DNA of 64,000 nt, from contig CADCHW010000003.1 of the NCBI GenBank assembly GCA_902801245.1, positions 17,789 through 81,788 of the forward strand. The letters run 5' to 3'. The position numbers were made by a program, and so were the translations under genes. Below, one piece after another: positions 1 to 11,299 of the stretch (position 1 is the stretch's first letter; every line of letters begins with the position of its first letter). Under the pieces are notes generated by a model. It worked only from the letters and a program-made list of their open reading frames with translations. It did no database searches and was not told where the DNA came from. Source of the stretch: an uncultured Ruminococcus sp. GTDB taxonomy: Bacteria > Bacillota > Clostridia > Oscillospirales > Acutalibacteraceae.

Positions 1-466
1 ACAACACCGTCAAGACCTGCTTTTTTGGCATTCTGAGCGTAGTGCATAACTACCTTGTCGATAGGCTCGTTGATAAGCAAATCCTCTTTCATTCTCTCTT
101 CGCTTGTGGAAGTGAGCTGAGTAACCGCAATCAGAATGGGGCGGGTGCCGTCCTCACGTGTAAGACCCTTAACAGCCGCTTCCATCATTGAAATTGTGCC
201 TGCCGCATGCAGATTACACATATCAACATCAAGCTCCGAAAGAACTCTCATAGCTTTCATAACCGTGTTCGGGATATCATGAAGCTTAAGGTCGAGAAAA
301 ATCTTGTGACCCATAGCTTTTATTTCTTTTACAATATCGGGGCCTGCCGCATAGAAAAGCTCCATACCGATTTTTACAAAAGGCTTTTCCTCTTTAAACT
401 GTGAAAGAAAATCGATAACCTCCTGTTTGCTGCTGAAATCGCAAGCAATAATAACGTCCTTGCCCA

Positions 467-467
<1 letters not shown>
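1..467 (-). CDS. pyrF: Orotidine 5'-phosphate decarboxylase, 3' end cut by window edge
   Basis: PyrF decarboxylates OMP to UMP, the last step of de novo pyrimidine synthesis, in the cytoplasm. About 155 N-terminal residues are visible, opening [13 protein letters not shown], and the gene runs off the left edge. The segment [11 protein letters not shown] matches the DxKxxDIPNT signature that carries the catalytic Asp/Lys array. The ATG (465-467) shares one base with the pyrD stop codon (TAATG), so the two are probably translationally coupled. It is the last visible gene of the pyrimidine operon. Assignment is confident; the C-terminus cannot be assessed. Confidence 0.93.
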
Positions 468-2106
<1,639 letters not shown>

Positions 2107-2131
2107 TTCAACACCTCCACAAATAAAATAT

Positions 2132-2479
2132 CTAGTATACAAGCATAACAAAGAAAATAAATATAAAAAATGCCAATACGGCAAGATGAAAAAGCAATCC
2201 CAATATTCCGGAAAGAAGATTATTCACACTTAATTTTATAAGGAAAACAGAAACAGGAAGCATAACGGCAAATGCCATACAGTATTCAATCGTATGAAAT
2301 GATATAATCGAAATTATAGCTGCAATTACATTAATTATAAGCAAAACCATGTTGGCTACAGTAAGCCCAAAAATCTTGAAAACACCTCTGTTGACATTTA
2401 CAGCTTGACCGTAATCGGGTAAAGTCTGAACATTATTATTATTTTCCTCGGAAGAAATATTGTTTTGAAATTCGTCCAT
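2132..2479 (-). CDS. Small multi-pass membrane protein, unknown function
   Basis: I do not recognise this 115-residue protein. The first 30 or so residues are polar and Asn/Glu-rich. From about residue 33 on it is almost entirely hydrophobic, with probably three to four membrane segments and few charged loops. A GGAG ribosome-binding site precedes the ATG. It is the last of six small genes lying between carB and pyrK. Similar hydrophobic proteins occur next to immunity-type genes, but nothing in the sequence fixes a function. Confidence 0.7.
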   Translation of the reverse strand: MDEFQNNISSEENNNNVQTLPDYGQAVNVNRGVFKIFGLTVANMVLLIINVIAAIISIISFHTIEYCMAFAVMLPVSVFLIKLSVNNLLSGILGLLFHLAVLAFFIFIFFVMLVY

Positions 2480-2519
2480 AATATTTACTGCTCCAAATCA
2501 ATGTATTTTTAATCGGTTA

Positions 2520-3014
2520 TTAAAAAGCAATATCTCTGAATCCGATATCGGTTATTTCGTCACCCGTAATCTCTACACCTATACCGTTATCGTCCGTATC
2601 ATTGCCCCAAGTGTAACAGAACGTCAAGTAAATGGATTTTTGCTTCTCCAGCGAAAAAGCGTAGTCGATAATAAGTCCGTCAAGTTCAAGTGTTTTCACC
2701 ATATCTTCAACAGTATCAAGTTCAGGCCACATTCTGTTAAACTCTTCATCGTCATCATCGGGACCGTAGGAAAATCTTTCTTCCTCGTTATAGTACTCTA
2801 TAATCTTCTTAACGACTTTTTCCTGTAATTCCAAATTCCAATTCTCTATGAATTTATTATAAACTTCATACTGAGAATCCGAAATGCCGTCCTCTTCGTC
2901 ATCGAAATGAAGTATTATTAAATCAACCTCTGTCGGTTCTCCGAAAAAATCTAAAGTTATCTTGCCGTAAAAATCACCGTCAAAATCGAGATTTCCGAAA
3001 ATCTTATCCGTCAT
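2520..3014 (-). CDS. Acidic hypothetical protein, immunity-like
   Basis: This 164-residue, strongly acidic protein starts at 3014 (MTDKIFGNLDF), where AAAGAGGA precedes the ATG. The N-terminus (GNLDFDGDFYGKITL) and the C-terminus (GIGVEITGDEITDIGF) look like the repeated beta-rich layout of DUF6985/DUF2004-type proteins, a group rich in candidate immunity proteins of polymorphic toxin systems. I infer that resemblance from pattern only. It contains a run of consecutive acidic residues (DDDDEE) in the middle. It overlaps the upstream Zn-ribbon-like gene by 11 bases, so the two are co-translated. Confidence 0.72.
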   Translation of the reverse strand: MTDKIFGNLDFDGDFYGKITLDFFGEPTEVDLIILHFDDEEDGISDSQYEVYNKFIENWNLELQEKVVKKIIEYYNEEERFSYGPDDDDEEFNRMWPELDTVEDMVKTLELDGLIIDYAFSLEKQKSIYLTFCYTWGNDTDDNGIGVEITGDEITDIGFRDIAF

Positions 3015-3348
3015 GATTTTTCCTCTTTTCACGTCTGATTTTTCCCGATTGTCTGTGCTGATATTTCAGCCGCAGACATTCCTTTTGATAATACAGAGCG
3101 GTTCTGTCCTCGTTAAATAAACCCTCCAAAGGAGAATCGGGGCGGTTTCTGCAATAAGTACAGTTCGGGTCGCCGCAGGCTTTTTCAAGCCATGTGCCGC
3201 AGTAAAGACAGCAGACCGCATCGTATTTATAGTAATAAAAAGTATAGTCCTCTCCGCAGAAAGGACATTTGCCTTTAAGCAGTGTTCCGTATCCGGAATA
3301 TTTTTTCAAACGTTCTCTGTATCTGATATATCGCTTTTTCTTTTTCAA
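3004..3348 (-). CDS. Small cysteine-rich (Zn-ribbon-like) protein
   Basis: A 114-residue basic protein with two CxxC knuckles (CPFCGED and CCLYCGTW) and a further CGDPNCTYC cluster, the arrangement expected for a zinc ribbon. Aromatic residues (DYTFYYYKYDAVC) lie between the knuckles. Translation seems to start at a TTG (3346-3348), 4 bases after the upstream stop, with GGTGA as a weak ribosome-binding site, so expression probably depends on coupling. No family is recognised. It belongs to the small-gene cassette inserted in the pyr operon. Confidence 0.68.
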   Translation of the reverse strand: MKKKKRYIRYRERLKKYSGYGTLLKGKCPFCGEDYTFYYYKYDAVCCLYCGTWLEKACGDPNCTYCRNRPDSPLEGLFNEDRTALYYQKECLRLKYQHRQSGKIRREKRKNHDG

Positions 3349-3352
3349 AAAA

Positions 3353-3808
3353 TCACCGTACGGTTAAATCGTACTCATCATACAAATAATTATACTCATC
3401 TCGTGAATCACTGCCGCATTCTTTAAGCACGGTCAAATCTTCTGTAATTATCGTAAATCCGCCGATAACGTTCCAAATATCTTTTACCGCCGTGCAAACG
3501 TCCAAAAAGGAAATCTTAACCCAAACATCACAGCACAGCAGATAAACCGTCATACCGTTTTCAAGCTTCATAGAATCGATAATCCACCGATAAATAACAT
3601 TATCCTCGGATTTGAAGTTAATGCTGTTCTCGGGAATTTTATCGGGGGAGTAGTAACCGAGTTTGGATAATCTTTCAAAAATGCCGTCAAATTCGGGTAT
3701 GTATTGATTTTCGTAAATACCGAGTACCGTAATGCCCGATATTTCTTTGAGAACATTTCTAACCTTTTGAAGTCGTTTTTTCTTTTCTAAAATTTCTCTG
3801 TCAATCAT
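3353..3808 (-). CDS. Hypothetical protein, immunity-like
   Basis: A 151-residue soluble protein with an N-terminal basic helix (EILEKKKRLQKVRNVLKEI) and a mixed alpha/beta remainder. A repeated W-containing middle (YRWIIDSMKLENG, DVWVKISFLD) resembles small cytoplasmic proteins such as DUF6756 that sit with contact-dependent-inhibition immunity genes; this is weak inference. Its ATG overlaps the stop of the 31-codon ORF upstream (ATGA), so the two are translationally coupled. Function is unknown. Confidence 0.68.
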   Translation of the reverse strand: MIDREILEKKKRLQKVRNVLKEISGITVLGIYENQYIPEFDGIFERLSKLGYYSPDKIPENSINFKSEDNVIYRWIIDSMKLENGMTVYLLCCDVWVKISFLDVCTAVKDIWNVIGGFTIITEDLTVLKECGSDSRDEYNYLYDEYDLTVR

Positions 3809-3900
3809 ATTTCTTTCAAATCATTATCTGCTTCTTCAATCTTATCGCAGTAATCGGAAATTATACAAAACAATTCGTATAAAGGATTAACTTTTTCCAT
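3805..3900 (-). CDS. 31-residue coupled small ORF
   Basis: A short ORF starts at ATG 3898-3900 with GGGAG about nine bases upstream. It encodes MEKVNPLYELFCIISDYCDK and then eleven mostly acidic residues. Its TGA overlaps the ATG of the next gene as ATGA. The clean ribosome-binding site, the overlap and its fit into a gene-packed operon suggest it is translated. It could be a small helical protein or only a coupling leader. No family is recognised. Confidence 0.5.
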   Translation of the reverse strand: MEKVNPLYELFCIISDYCDKIEEADNDLKEI

Positions 3901-3923
3901 ATTAAAAATGCTCCCTTTTGAAA

Positions 3924-4349
3924 TTATGCAAGCTTTTCGGCAAGAGAATCAATAACATTAAGCCAATCGCTGTAATACTCCGAGTCTTCCCAAAGCTCCC
4001 TTAACTCCGAATCATCTTTTTTAACAATCCTCAGCACATCGGCTGCCTTGTCTTTTAAAGCAGATAAATCCAGTTTTTCCACGGTTTGAACCAACTCTTC
4101 ATACGGATTGCCGTCCGAACCTGTAGGGTCGAGCAAATCCCAATCAGCACCTTTAAGCGATACCGTAACAAGTGCGGCGGAAACAAGACCGTACTCACAT
4201 TCGTCAACCTCAATGTAGTCGTCATTGTACTGTAATGCTTCGTCTAACATTCTTTCAATATCTCCGACTAAATTTTGGCTTTCGCACAATTCGGCGAGAG
4301 CGTCCAATGCACAATCGTCACAAAATACCTGATGTCCCCAACTGCCCAT
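3924..4349 (-). CDS. DUF4259 family protein
   Basis: The 141-residue product opens MGSWGHQVFCDDCALDALAE. This fits the DUF4259 pattern of a small Trp/Gly start followed by an Asp-Asp-Ala-Leu-Asp helix. The rest is helical and acidic, with an AALVTVSL segment where the family has an Ala-rich helix. DUF4259 has no proven biochemical role and is often found with immunity-type genes. The AAAGGAAG ribosome-binding site is good. It is the first gene of the non-pyr insert, 104 bases after carB. Confidence 0.78.
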   Translation of the reverse strand: MGSWGHQVFCDDCALDALAELCESQNLVGDIERMLDEALQYNDDYIEVDECEYGLVSAALVTVSLKGADWDLLDPTGSDGNPYEELVQTVEKLDLSALKDKAADVLRIVKKDDSELRELWEDSEYYSDWLNVIDSLAEKLA

Positions 4350-4389
4350 ATAAAAAACTTCCTTTCATCAAAAACACCGAATGCTATTC

Positions 4390-4441
4390 ACTTTTCACTC
4401 TTCACTAAAAGATTTTTTATCCAAAGCGAAGAGTGAAAAGT
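4390..4441. repeat. 14-bp perfect inverted repeat after carB
   Basis: ACTTTTCACTCTTC (4390-4403) and its exact complement (4428-4441) flank a 24-base loop between carB and the DUF4259 gene. No T-run follows on either strand, so it is not a standard terminator. It may mark the edge of the insert in the pyr operon, or act as an mRNA processing or stability hairpin. Confidence 0.6.
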
Positions 4442-4453
4442 CCAATCTAAAAT

Positions 4454-7400
4454 TTACATATCAATAGTAGAAATACAAAGTGTAGTTTCCTCCAGAACAT
4501 CAAGCAACGCTCTGACCGTATCAAGTGCCGTAAAGATACCAACGTTGTTTTCAACTGCCCAACGTCTGATTAAATATCCGTCATTGCTGTTCTCGTTGTA
4601 AATATCCTTCGTGTTAATCACATAACTGATGTAACCCGAACGGAGAGTGTCGAAAATCTCTTCGTTGTCCTGAGATAACTTTTGTCTGATTCTAGTCTTA
4701 ATGCCGTGCTTCTTAAGGAAGTTAGCCGTACCCTCCGTAGCTTCAATGTTGAATCCGAGATTGTAGAAACGTCTGATAAGCGGCAAAGCCTCTTCCTTGT
4801 CAACATCTGCGATAGTCGCAAATACAGTGCCGTAATTAACCATTTTAGTACCCGAGGACTGCAAAGCCTTGTATAAAGCTCTTGTAAGTGTGTTGTCATA
4901 ACCGATAGCTTCGCCCGTTGATTTCATTTCGGGGGAAAGGTACGCATCAAGACCGCTCAGTTTCGAGAACGAGAATGCGGGAGCTTTTACATACCAGCGT
5001 TCTTTCTCTTTCGGATAAACAACGTTAATGCCCTGTTCCTTAAGGCTCTTTCCGAGAATTGCAAGAGTAGCGATATCCGCAAGCGAATATCCCGTAGCCT
5101 TTGAAAGGAACGGAACGGTTCTCGAAGAACGTGGATTAACCTCAATGACGTATACATCATTATTTCTGTCAACGATAAACTGAATGTTGTAAAGACCAAC
5201 AATGCCTATTCCAAGACCCAGTTTAACAGTATAGTCAATAATAACGTCCTTGACCTCCTGCGGAATTGTGAACGACGGATAAACACTGATACTGTCGCCC
5301 GAGTGGATACCCGTTCTTTCAACGTGTTCCATAATACCGGGGATAAATACGTCCTTGCCGTCACAAACAGCGTCAACCTCGCACTCCTTTCCGACAATGT
5401 ACTTATCAACAAGTACGGGTTTATCTTCGTCAACCTCAACGGCAGTTTTCAGATAGTGGCGGAGCATATGTTCATTCGCAACAATCTGCATTGCACGGCC
5501 GCCGAGAACATAGCTAGGACGAACAAGCACCGGATAACCAATCTCGGCAGCGGCTTTTACACCGTCCTCAATATTGGTAACTGCCTGACCTTTCGGCTGC
5601 GGAATTTTAAGCTCTTCCATAATCTTTTCAAAGGAATCACGGTTTTCGGCTTTTTCGATAGCTTCAACGTCTGTGCCGATAATCTTAACTCCACGCTTCA
5701 TAAGCGGCTCTGCAAGGTTAATCGCAGTCTGACCGCCGAGAGATGCCACAACGCCCTCGGGCTTTTCGAGGTTGATAATATTCATAACATCTTCAACCGT
5801 GAGCGGTTCAAAGTAAAGCTTGTCACTTGTTGTGTAATCGGTTGAAACCGTTTCGGGGTTGTTGTTGATGATGATAGCTTCATAGCCGTTATTCTTGATA
5901 GTCATTACAGCGTGAACGGTTGAGTAGTCAAATTCAACACCTTGACCAATACGGATAGGACCCGAACCGAGTACGACAATTTTCTTTCTGTCGCTGACAA
6001 TAGATTCATTCTCCTGCTCATAGGTTGAGTAGAAATACGGAATGTACGACTCAAACTCGGACGCACAGGTGTCAATCATCTTGTAAACGGGGAACATCTT
6101 ATTTTCAACACGGAGATTGTAAACTGCGTCCTCTGTAGTTTCCCAGAGTTTGGCAATGTACTTATCCGAGAATCCCATACGTTTAGCTTCGTAAAGAGTT
6201 TCGAGATTACCGTTATTAGCCTTGATAACTCTCTCAAAATCTACAATATTTTTAATCTTCTCAAGGAAGAACATATCAATCTTAGTGATTTCAAAAATCT
6301 CTCTCAAATCAATGCCGTTCCAGATAAGTTCCGCAATAGCGTAAATTCTGTCGTCCGTACCCTTGCGGATATAGTCGAGAAGCTCTTCATTAGACATATC
6401 GTTGAATTTAGGCTTGTAAAGGTGGTAAACATCGATTTCAAGCGAACGTACAGCCTTAAGCAAGCTCTCTTCAAAGGTTCTGCCGACGCTCATAACCTCG
6501 CCTGTCGCTTTCATCTGAGTGCCGAGAACGTTTGAAGCGTCCGAGAACTTGTCAAACGGGAATCTAGGCATCTTAGTGACAACATAGTCAAGAGTAGGCT
6601 CAAAGCTTGCAGGTGTGTTCGCAATCTGAATTTCGTCAAGCGTCATACCTACGGCAATTTTTGCGGAAACTCTTGCAATCGGATAACCGCTCGCCTTTGA
6701 AGCAAGTGCTGAAGAACGTGATACTCTCGGATTTACCTCAATAAGATAGTAGTCAAATGAAACAGGGTCAAGTGCAAACTGTACGTTACAGCCGCCCTCA
6801 ATCTTCAATGCACGGATAATCTTCAAGGCACTGTCACGGAGCATATGATATTCTTTGTTGGTAAGTGTCTGGCTCGGTGCAACAACGATTGAATCGCCTG
6901 TGTGAATGCCTACGGGGTCAAGGTTTTCCATATTACAAATTGTAATTGCCGTATCGTTTGAATCACGGATTACCTCGTATTCGATTTCCTTATATCCCTT
7001 AACGCTCTTCTCAACAAGTACCTGATGAACAGGGGAGAGCTTAAGAGCATTTTTCATAATTTCAACAAGCTCTTCATCGTTGTTTACAAATCCGCCGCCT
7101 GTACCGCCTAGTGTAAACGCAGGACGGAGAACAACAGGGTATCCGATTTCATTAGCGGCTTTCAAACCCTCTTCGATAGAATGAGTTATAATTGACGGAA
7201 GAACAGGCTCGCCGATTTCCTCGCAAAGCTCCTTGAATTTCTCTCTGTCCTCGGCACGTTCAATACTCTCAACACTTGTACCGAGAAGCTCAACCTGACA
7301 CTCTTCAAGCACGCCTTTTCTTGCAAGCTTCATTGCAAGGTTCAAGCCTGTCTGACCGCCTATTCCCGGCACAATTGCGTCGGGACGTTCATATCTCAAA

Positions 7401-7630
7401 ATCTTAGCCATATATTCAAGCGTTAAAGGTTCCATGTAAACCTTGTCCGCAATAACCGTATCTGTCATAATTGTGGCAGGGTTGGAGTTGCAGAGTACAA
7501 CCTGATAACCCTCCTCACGAAGTGCAAGACACGCCTGTGTGCCTGCATAGTCAAACTCGGCAGCCTGACCTATTACGATAGGACCCGAGCCTATTACCAA
7601 TACTTTTTTAATGTCACTTCTCTTAGCCAT
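4454..7630 (-). CDS. carB: Carbamoyl-phosphate synthase, large subunit
   Basis: CarB makes carbamoyl phosphate from bicarbonate, ammonia supplied by CarA, and two ATP. The 1058-residue protein has the expected duplicated layout. Each half starts with a [14 protein letters not shown] loop ([20 protein letters not shown] and [16 protein letters not shown]), followed by ATP-grasp domains with [12 protein letters not shown] and [11 protein letters not shown]. Each grasp domain ends in EVNPR. The C-terminus is an MGS-like allosteric domain. The length is normal. The ATG lies one base after the carA stop. All conserved blocks I looked for are present. Confidence 0.97.
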   Translation of the reverse strand: MAKRSDIKKVLVIGSGPIVIGQAAEFDYAGTQACLALREEGYQVVLCNSNPATIMTDTVIADKVYMEPLTLEYMAKILRYERPDAIVPGIGGQTGLNLAMKLARKGVLEECQVELLGTSVESIERAEDREKFKELCEEIGEPVLPSIITHSIEEGLKAANEIGYPVVLRPAFTLGGTGGGFVNNDEELVEIMKNALKLSPVHQVLVEKSVKGYKEIEYEVIRDSNDTAITICNMENLDPVGIHTGDSIVVAPSQTLTNKEYHMLRDSALKIIRALKIEGGCNVQFALDPVSFDYYLIEVNPRVSRSSALASKASGYPIARVSAKIAVGMTLDEIQIANTPASFEPTLDYVVTKMPRFPFDKFSDASNVLGTQMKATGEVMSVGRTFEESLLKAVRSLEIDVYHLYKPKFNDMSNEELLDYIRKGTDDRIYAIAELIWNGIDLREIFEITKIDMFFLEKIKNIVDFERVIKANNGNLETLYEAKRMGFSDKYIAKLWETTEDAVYNLRVENKMFPVYKMIDTCASEFESYIPYFYSTYEQENESIVSDRKKIVVLGSGPIRIGQGVEFDYSTVHAVMTIKNNGYEAIIINNNPETVSTDYTTSDKLYFEPLTVEDVMNIINLEKPEGVVASLGGQTAINLAEPLMKRGVKIIGTDVEAIEKAENRDSFEKIMEELKIPQPKGQAVTNIEDGVKAAAEIGYPVLVRPSYVLGGRAMQIVANEHMLRHYLKTAVEVDEDKPVLVDKYIVGKECEVDAVCDGKDVFIPGIMEHVERTGIHSGDSISVYPSFTIPQEVKDVIIDYTVKLGLGIGIVGLYNIQFIVDRNNDVYVIEVNPRSSRTVPFLSKATGYSLADIATLAILGKSLKEQGINVVYPKEKERWYVKAPAFSFSKLSGLDAYLSPEMKSTGEAIGYDNTLTRALYKALQSSGTKMVNYGTVFATIADVDKEEALPLIRRFYNLGFNIEATEGTANFLKKHGIKTRIRQKLSQDNEEIFDTLRSGYISYVINTKDIYNENSNDGYLIRRWAVENNVGIFTALDTVRALLDVLEETTLCISTIDM

Positions 7631-7631
7631 C

Positions 7632-8720
7632 TTATTTGCCCTCCTTCATAAAACCGATGAACTTTTCAAACAAATAGAAGCTGTCCTGCGGACCCGGAGC
7701 ACTTTCGGGGTGATACTGCACACTGAAAATTTTATCCCTGTCGCATGAAACACCCTCAACCGTATTGTCGAGAATGTTGATATGTGTAACAGTCAAATCC
7801 GTGTCCTTAACGCTATCGGTGTCAACAGCGTAGTTGTGGTTCTGACTGGTAATTTCTATTTTGCCTGTTTCTAAATTCTTAACAGGGTGGTTTCCTCCAC
7901 GATGACCAAACTTAAGCTTGTATGTCTTGCAGCCGTAAGCAAGGCTTATAAGCTGATGACCGAGGCATATTCCGAAAATAGGATATTTTCCTTTGAGAGC
8001 CTTTACAAGTTCAATGGTTTCAGGAACGTCCTCGGGGTTGCCCGGACCGTTCGAGAAAAATACTCCGTCGGGGTTAAGCTTCTCAATCTCTTCGGCAGTT
8101 GTATTGTACGGAACAACTGTAACATTACAGCCAAGCTTGTTAAGACTTCTTATAATGTTGAGCTTAATTCCGCAGTCAACGGCAACAACATCAAGCTTCG
8201 GGTGAACCGTTCTCGAATACCATTTCTTCTTACAGCTTACCTTTGAAACGGCATCTGTCGGAACTTCAGTGTTTGCAAGAATTTCCATAGCCTTTTCGTG
8301 CGAAGTTTCCGAAGAAGTAATGAGTACCTTGCAGTTACCGTTATCTCTGATTTTTCTTGTGAGCATTCTGGTATCTATTCCGGCAATACCGGGAATCTCG
8401 TACTCTTCGAGAATTTCCCCGAGAGTTTTTGTATATCTGAAATTGGAAGGAATATTGTTGTATTCTCTTACGATAAGTCCCCCAATAGTCGGAACTTTAG
8501 TTTCAAAGTCATCGTCTGCAATACCGTAGTTGCCGATAAGCGGATAAGTCATTACAACCATTTGATATGTGTATGACGGGTCGGATACTATCTCCTGATA
8601 ACCCACCATCGAAGTGTTGAATACAAGCTCGCAAACCTTGTCACATTCGTGACCGAAGCCTGTGCCTAAGTATTCACTGCCGTCCTCAAGGACGATTTTT
8701 CTGTTCAGTTTTGTTTCCAT
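7632..8720 (-). CDS. carA: Carbamoyl-phosphate synthase, small (glutaminase) subunit
   Basis: CarA hydrolyses glutamine and channels ammonia to CarB. The 362-residue protein has an N-terminal CPSase small-chain domain ([26 protein letters not shown]) and a C-terminal class I glutamine amidotransferase domain. The latter carries the nucleophile Cys in GICLGHQL and the His/Glu of VQYHPE. The start at 8720 (METKLNRK) was chosen because AAGGGGGAAGT directly precedes it. The 5' end overlaps the pyrC 3' end by 16 bases. Confidence 0.96.
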   Translation of the reverse strand: METKLNRKIVLEDGSEYLGTGFGHECDKVCELVFNTSMVGYQEIVSDPSYTYQMVVMTYPLIGNYGIADDDFETKVPTIGGLIVREYNNIPSNFRYTKTLGEILEEYEIPGIAGIDTRMLTRKIRDNGNCKVLITSSETSHEKAMEILANTEVPTDAVSKVSCKKKWYSRTVHPKLDVVAVDCGIKLNIIRSLNKLGCNVTVVPYNTTAEEIEKLNPDGVFFSNGPGNPEDVPETIELVKALKGKYPIFGICLGHQLISLAYGCKTYKLKFGHRGGNHPVKNLETGKIEITSQNHNYAVDTDSVKDTDLTVTHINILDNTVEGVSCDRDKIFSVQYHPESAPGPQDSFYLFEKFIGFMKEGK

Positions 8721-9970
8721 TTTACTTCCCCCTTGACCATTGTCATTATACATTGACCGTAAACTTCCATGCCCGAAAAAGGCGTTGCACGTCCTTTTGT
8801 GAGGAAGCTGTCGGGGTCAACGGTATATTTTTCGTCTAAATTCCATACTGTAAGATTTGCAGGTTTATCTATATCAATAGATGAGTCAAGCCCGAAACGT
8901 CTGCCCGGATTTACGCTCATCAGTTCAATAAGCTTTTCGAGAGTAATAATATTTTTCTTCACCAGATTTGTGTAAAGCACAGGGAACGCAGTTTCAAGAC
9001 CGACAATTCCCATTGCACTTTTTTCAAGTCCTCTCGATTTTTCCTCAGCCGAATGCGGAGCGTGGTCGGTTGCAATCATATCGATTGTGCCGTCCTTAAT
9101 GCCCTCGATAAGAGCCGCCTTGTCCTCTTCGCTTCTGAGCGGTGGGTTCATCTTGAATCTGCCGTCCTCCTGCAAGTCCTTATCGGAGAACACAAGGTAA
9201 TGAGGACCTGTTTCGCAGGTAATACTCAATCCCTCTTTTTTAGCCTGTCTGATAAGCTCCACACTTTCTTTTGTAGATACGTGGCATACGTGATACTTAC
9301 AGCCGCTTTGACGGACAAGCTCGATATCACGCTTTATCTGCCCCCATTCGCTTTCCGAGCAGATACCCCTGTGACCGTGAGCCTTAGCGTATTCTCCGTC
9401 GTGAATATAGCCGCCCTTAAGAAGTTCGTTTACCTCACAGTGAGCCGCAATAATCTTGTCAAGCTCACGGACTTTTTTCATAGCGTTAAGCATCATCTCG
9501 TCACGCTGAACGCCGTGACCGTCATCGGAAAAAGCGATAACGTATTTATTCAAGCCGTCCAAATCGGAAAGCTCCTTACCCTCTTCGTTCACGGTGATAG
9601 AGCCGTAAGGGTGAACGTTTATCACAGCGTCACGTTTGATGATGTCGAGTTCCTCTTTGATATGCTCCACACTGTCGGGAACAGGGGAGAGGTTGGGCAT
9701 GGCACAGATGTCGGTGTAACCTCCGTGAGCAGCGGCGAGCGAACCAGTTTTGATAGTTTCTTTGTATGAAAAACCCGGTTCTCTTAGATGTACATGAACA
9801 TCAATAAAACCGGGAAATATGAAACAATTATTTAAATCAATAATGTCGGTATCGCTGTCGGGAACAATAGAGCTGCCGATAGAAACAATATGCCCGTTGC
9901 AAATAAGTACGTCCTTTTTGCTTATTTCACAATTCTGAAATACATTGGCATTCTTCAGCAAACAGTTCAT
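8705..9970 (-). CDS. pyrC: Dihydroorotase
   Basis: PyrC is the zinc amidohydrolase that cyclises carbamoyl aspartate to dihydroorotate. The 421-residue product is a class I (Bacillus-type) enzyme. DVHVHLREPG carries the two metal-binding His residues, and later come ITCETGPHYL and IATDHAPHS with the catalytic Asp. The start at 9970 (MNCLLKNANV) follows AAGGGG. It is the first gene of the operon, with a sigma-A promoter about 100 bases upstream. Confidence 0.96.
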   Translation of the reverse strand: MNCLLKNANVFQNCEISKKDVLICNGHIVSIGSSIVPDSDTDIIDLNNCFIFPGFIDVHVHLREPGFSYKETIKTGSLAAAHGGYTDICAMPNLSPVPDSVEHIKEELDIIKRDAVINVHPYGSITVNEEGKELSDLDGLNKYVIAFSDDGHGVQRDEMMLNAMKKVRELDKIIAAHCEVNELLKGGYIHDGEYAKAHGHRGICSESEWGQIKRDIELVRQSGCKYHVCHVSTKESVELIRQAKKEGLSITCETGPHYLVFSDKDLQEDGRFKMNPPLRSEEDKAALIEGIKDGTIDMIATDHAPHSAEEKSRGLEKSAMGIVGLETAFPVLYTNLVKKNIITLEKLIELMSVNPGRRFGLDSSIDIDKPANLTVWNLDEKYTVDPDSFLTKGRATPFSGMEVYGQCIMTMVKGEVKWKQN

Positions 9971-10070
9971 TTTGAAAACCCCTTTATTTATTTTGATATG
10001 AAAAATTAAGATTATACAATGTTTTCCAAAAACATAACGAAAACACATTTCTCCAAAATTCTCTCGAAAT

Positions 10071-10099
10071 ATTGTATCATTTTATAGGCTTATTGTCAA
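10071..10099 (-). promoter_or_regulatory. Sigma-A promoter of the pyr operon
   Basis: On the minus strand TTGACA (10094-10099) and TACAAT (10071-10076) are separated by 17 bases. The leader to pyrC is about 95 bases. It contains a short TGTTTTTGGAAAACA hairpin but no PyrR-type antiterminator/terminator pair that I can see. Confidence 0.85.
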
Positions 10100-10213
10100 G
10101 AGAAAAATTTATTAAAAACGAATATTTATACATTTCTATTCAAAAAAATGTATAAACCCGGTTCGGCTGTCCGGCGGACAAACCTCCTTGAAATCACAAA
10201 AAACAATTACTCA

Positions 10214-10891
10214 TTACGAATTGATATTATCTCCTTTGAAAGGAAATTTCTCATTGTCGTTATTCTCTGCCCAGATTCTCTCAATATCAGCCTTAGCCTC
10301 TTCATCGGGAGTTTCGTTACGGAAATAGTATTTTATATCCTCATCGGTGATTTCTCTCAGCACCTTGCAGGGATTGCCGGCAGCCACCGACCAAGACGGA
10401 ATATCCTTTGTAACCACAGAACCTGCACCAACAACAACATTGTCGCCTATTGTAACACCGGGGCATACAATAACATTTCCTCCGAGCCATACGTTATTAC
10501 CGATTGTAATGTCTTTTCCGTATTCGTAGAGGGTATTTCTAACAGCCGGGTGAATGGGGTGACCTGCCGTGTACAGTGACACATTCGGAGCAAACAGACA
10601 GTTGTCACCGATTTTAACCTTTCCTACATCTAAGATAGTGCAGTTATAATTGCAAAAGAAATTCTTGCCAACCTCGATGTTGAATCCGTAGTCACAGTAA
10701 AACGGCGGATTGACAAAAGCGTTATCCGATTTTCCGAAAAGCTCTTTAACAACCTCGGCAATACCTTTGAAATCGCTTCTGTCCATTGTGTTGAGTTTTT
10801 GGGTAAGCCGTCTTGCCGGTTTTTGTTCATTGAAAACCTCATCGTCCGTTACGTAAATCATACCCTTGCTGCGGCGTTCTATATTGTTCAT
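10214..10891 (-). CDS. Maltose/galactoside O-acetyltransferase-like enzyme
   Basis: This 225-residue protein is a left-handed beta-helix acyltransferase. Hexapeptide repeats such as IGDNCLFAPNVSLYT and VTIGDNVVVGAGSVVTKDI are visible, and the catalytic His lies in YTAGHPIHPAVR. Family members move acetyl from acetyl-CoA to a sugar hydroxyl. The protein is about 30 residues longer than usual, with an acidic C-terminal tail (from about residue 185) that may be an add-on. GGAGGAA precedes the ATG. It is a single gene with its own promoter. The substrate is not predictable. Confidence 0.9.
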   Translation of the reverse strand: MNNIERRSKGMIYVTDDEVFNEQKPARRLTQKLNTMDRSDFKGIAEVVKELFGKSDNAFVNPPFYCDYGFNIEVGKNFFCNYNCTILDVGKVKIGDNCLFAPNVSLYTAGHPIHPAVRNTLYEYGKDITIGNNVWLGGNVIVCPGVTIGDNVVVGAGSVVTKDIPSWSVAAGNPCKVLREITDEDIKYYFRNETPDEEAKADIERIWAENNDNEKFPFKGDNINS

Positions 10892-10924
10892 CAGTAAATT
10901 CCTCCGATAATGTTACTATATATA

Positions 10925-10953
10925 ATTTTACCATATTTAAATCATTCTGTCTA
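10925..10953 (-). promoter_or_regulatory. Promoter of the acetyltransferase gene
   Basis: TAGACA (10948-10953) and TAAAAT (10925-10930) on the minus strand, with a 17-base spacer, lie about 34 bases before the start codon. Confidence 0.65.
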
Positions 10954-11023
10954 CAGATAATATAAAATTTTTCTTAAAGATTTACAGAATAATATTGATA
11001 TTTGGTGAAATGATAAATTTAAA

Positions 11024-11239
11024 ATGACAATGAAAGAGATGATGAAAATGAACAATAACGAAAAAATCAAGCCGCAGGAAGAAAGACGAAGAACGGTAAA
11101 GTACGGACATAATGACGATGTGCCGAATGAATTTGCAAATGATGTTCTGAGGTGCGGTTCGGTTTACGGTGCGTTGTCGGGTGCGGAAAGAAACATATTT
11201 AAAGAGAACAGGAAATCAAATCAGACGGAATTATTTTAA
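11024..11239 (+). CDS. Small hydrophilic hypothetical protein
   Basis: An ORF of up to 71 residues. Three in-frame ATGs lie close together at the 5' end; the ATG at 11048 (MNNNEKIKPQ) has AAAGAGA spaced suitably before it and may be the real start. The product is highly charged and polar, without cysteines or membrane segments, and is not recognised. It stands alone between the divergent acetyltransferase gene and the toxin-antitoxin promoter. Existence is plausible rather than certain. Confidence 0.42.
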   Translation: MTMKEMMKMNNNEKIKPQEERRRTVKYGHNDDVPNEFANDVLRCGSVYGALSGAERNIFKENRKSNQTELF

Positions 11240-11249
11240 ATAAGATATG

Positions 11250-11278
11250 TTGACAGTGCTGTGAAATAATGGTAAAAT
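11250..11278 (+). promoter_or_regulatory. Promoter of the PIN toxin-antitoxin operon
   Basis: TTGACA (11250-11255), 17-base spacer, TAAAAT (11273-11278). It is followed by a perfect hairpin in the leader before the antitoxin gene. Confidence 0.78.
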
Positions 11279-11299
11279 AATAATAAAGAATTAATTTGT

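Noticed and set aside
9053..9769. Long plus-strand ORF opposite pyrC
   Set aside because: It lies fully within pyrC on the other strand, lacks a ribosome-binding site and has no recognisable domain; it is a shadow of the pyrC codon pattern.
10000..10065. PyrR-type attenuator in the pyrC leader
   Set aside because: The leader has only a small hairpin, without the paired antiterminator/terminator or T-run needed.
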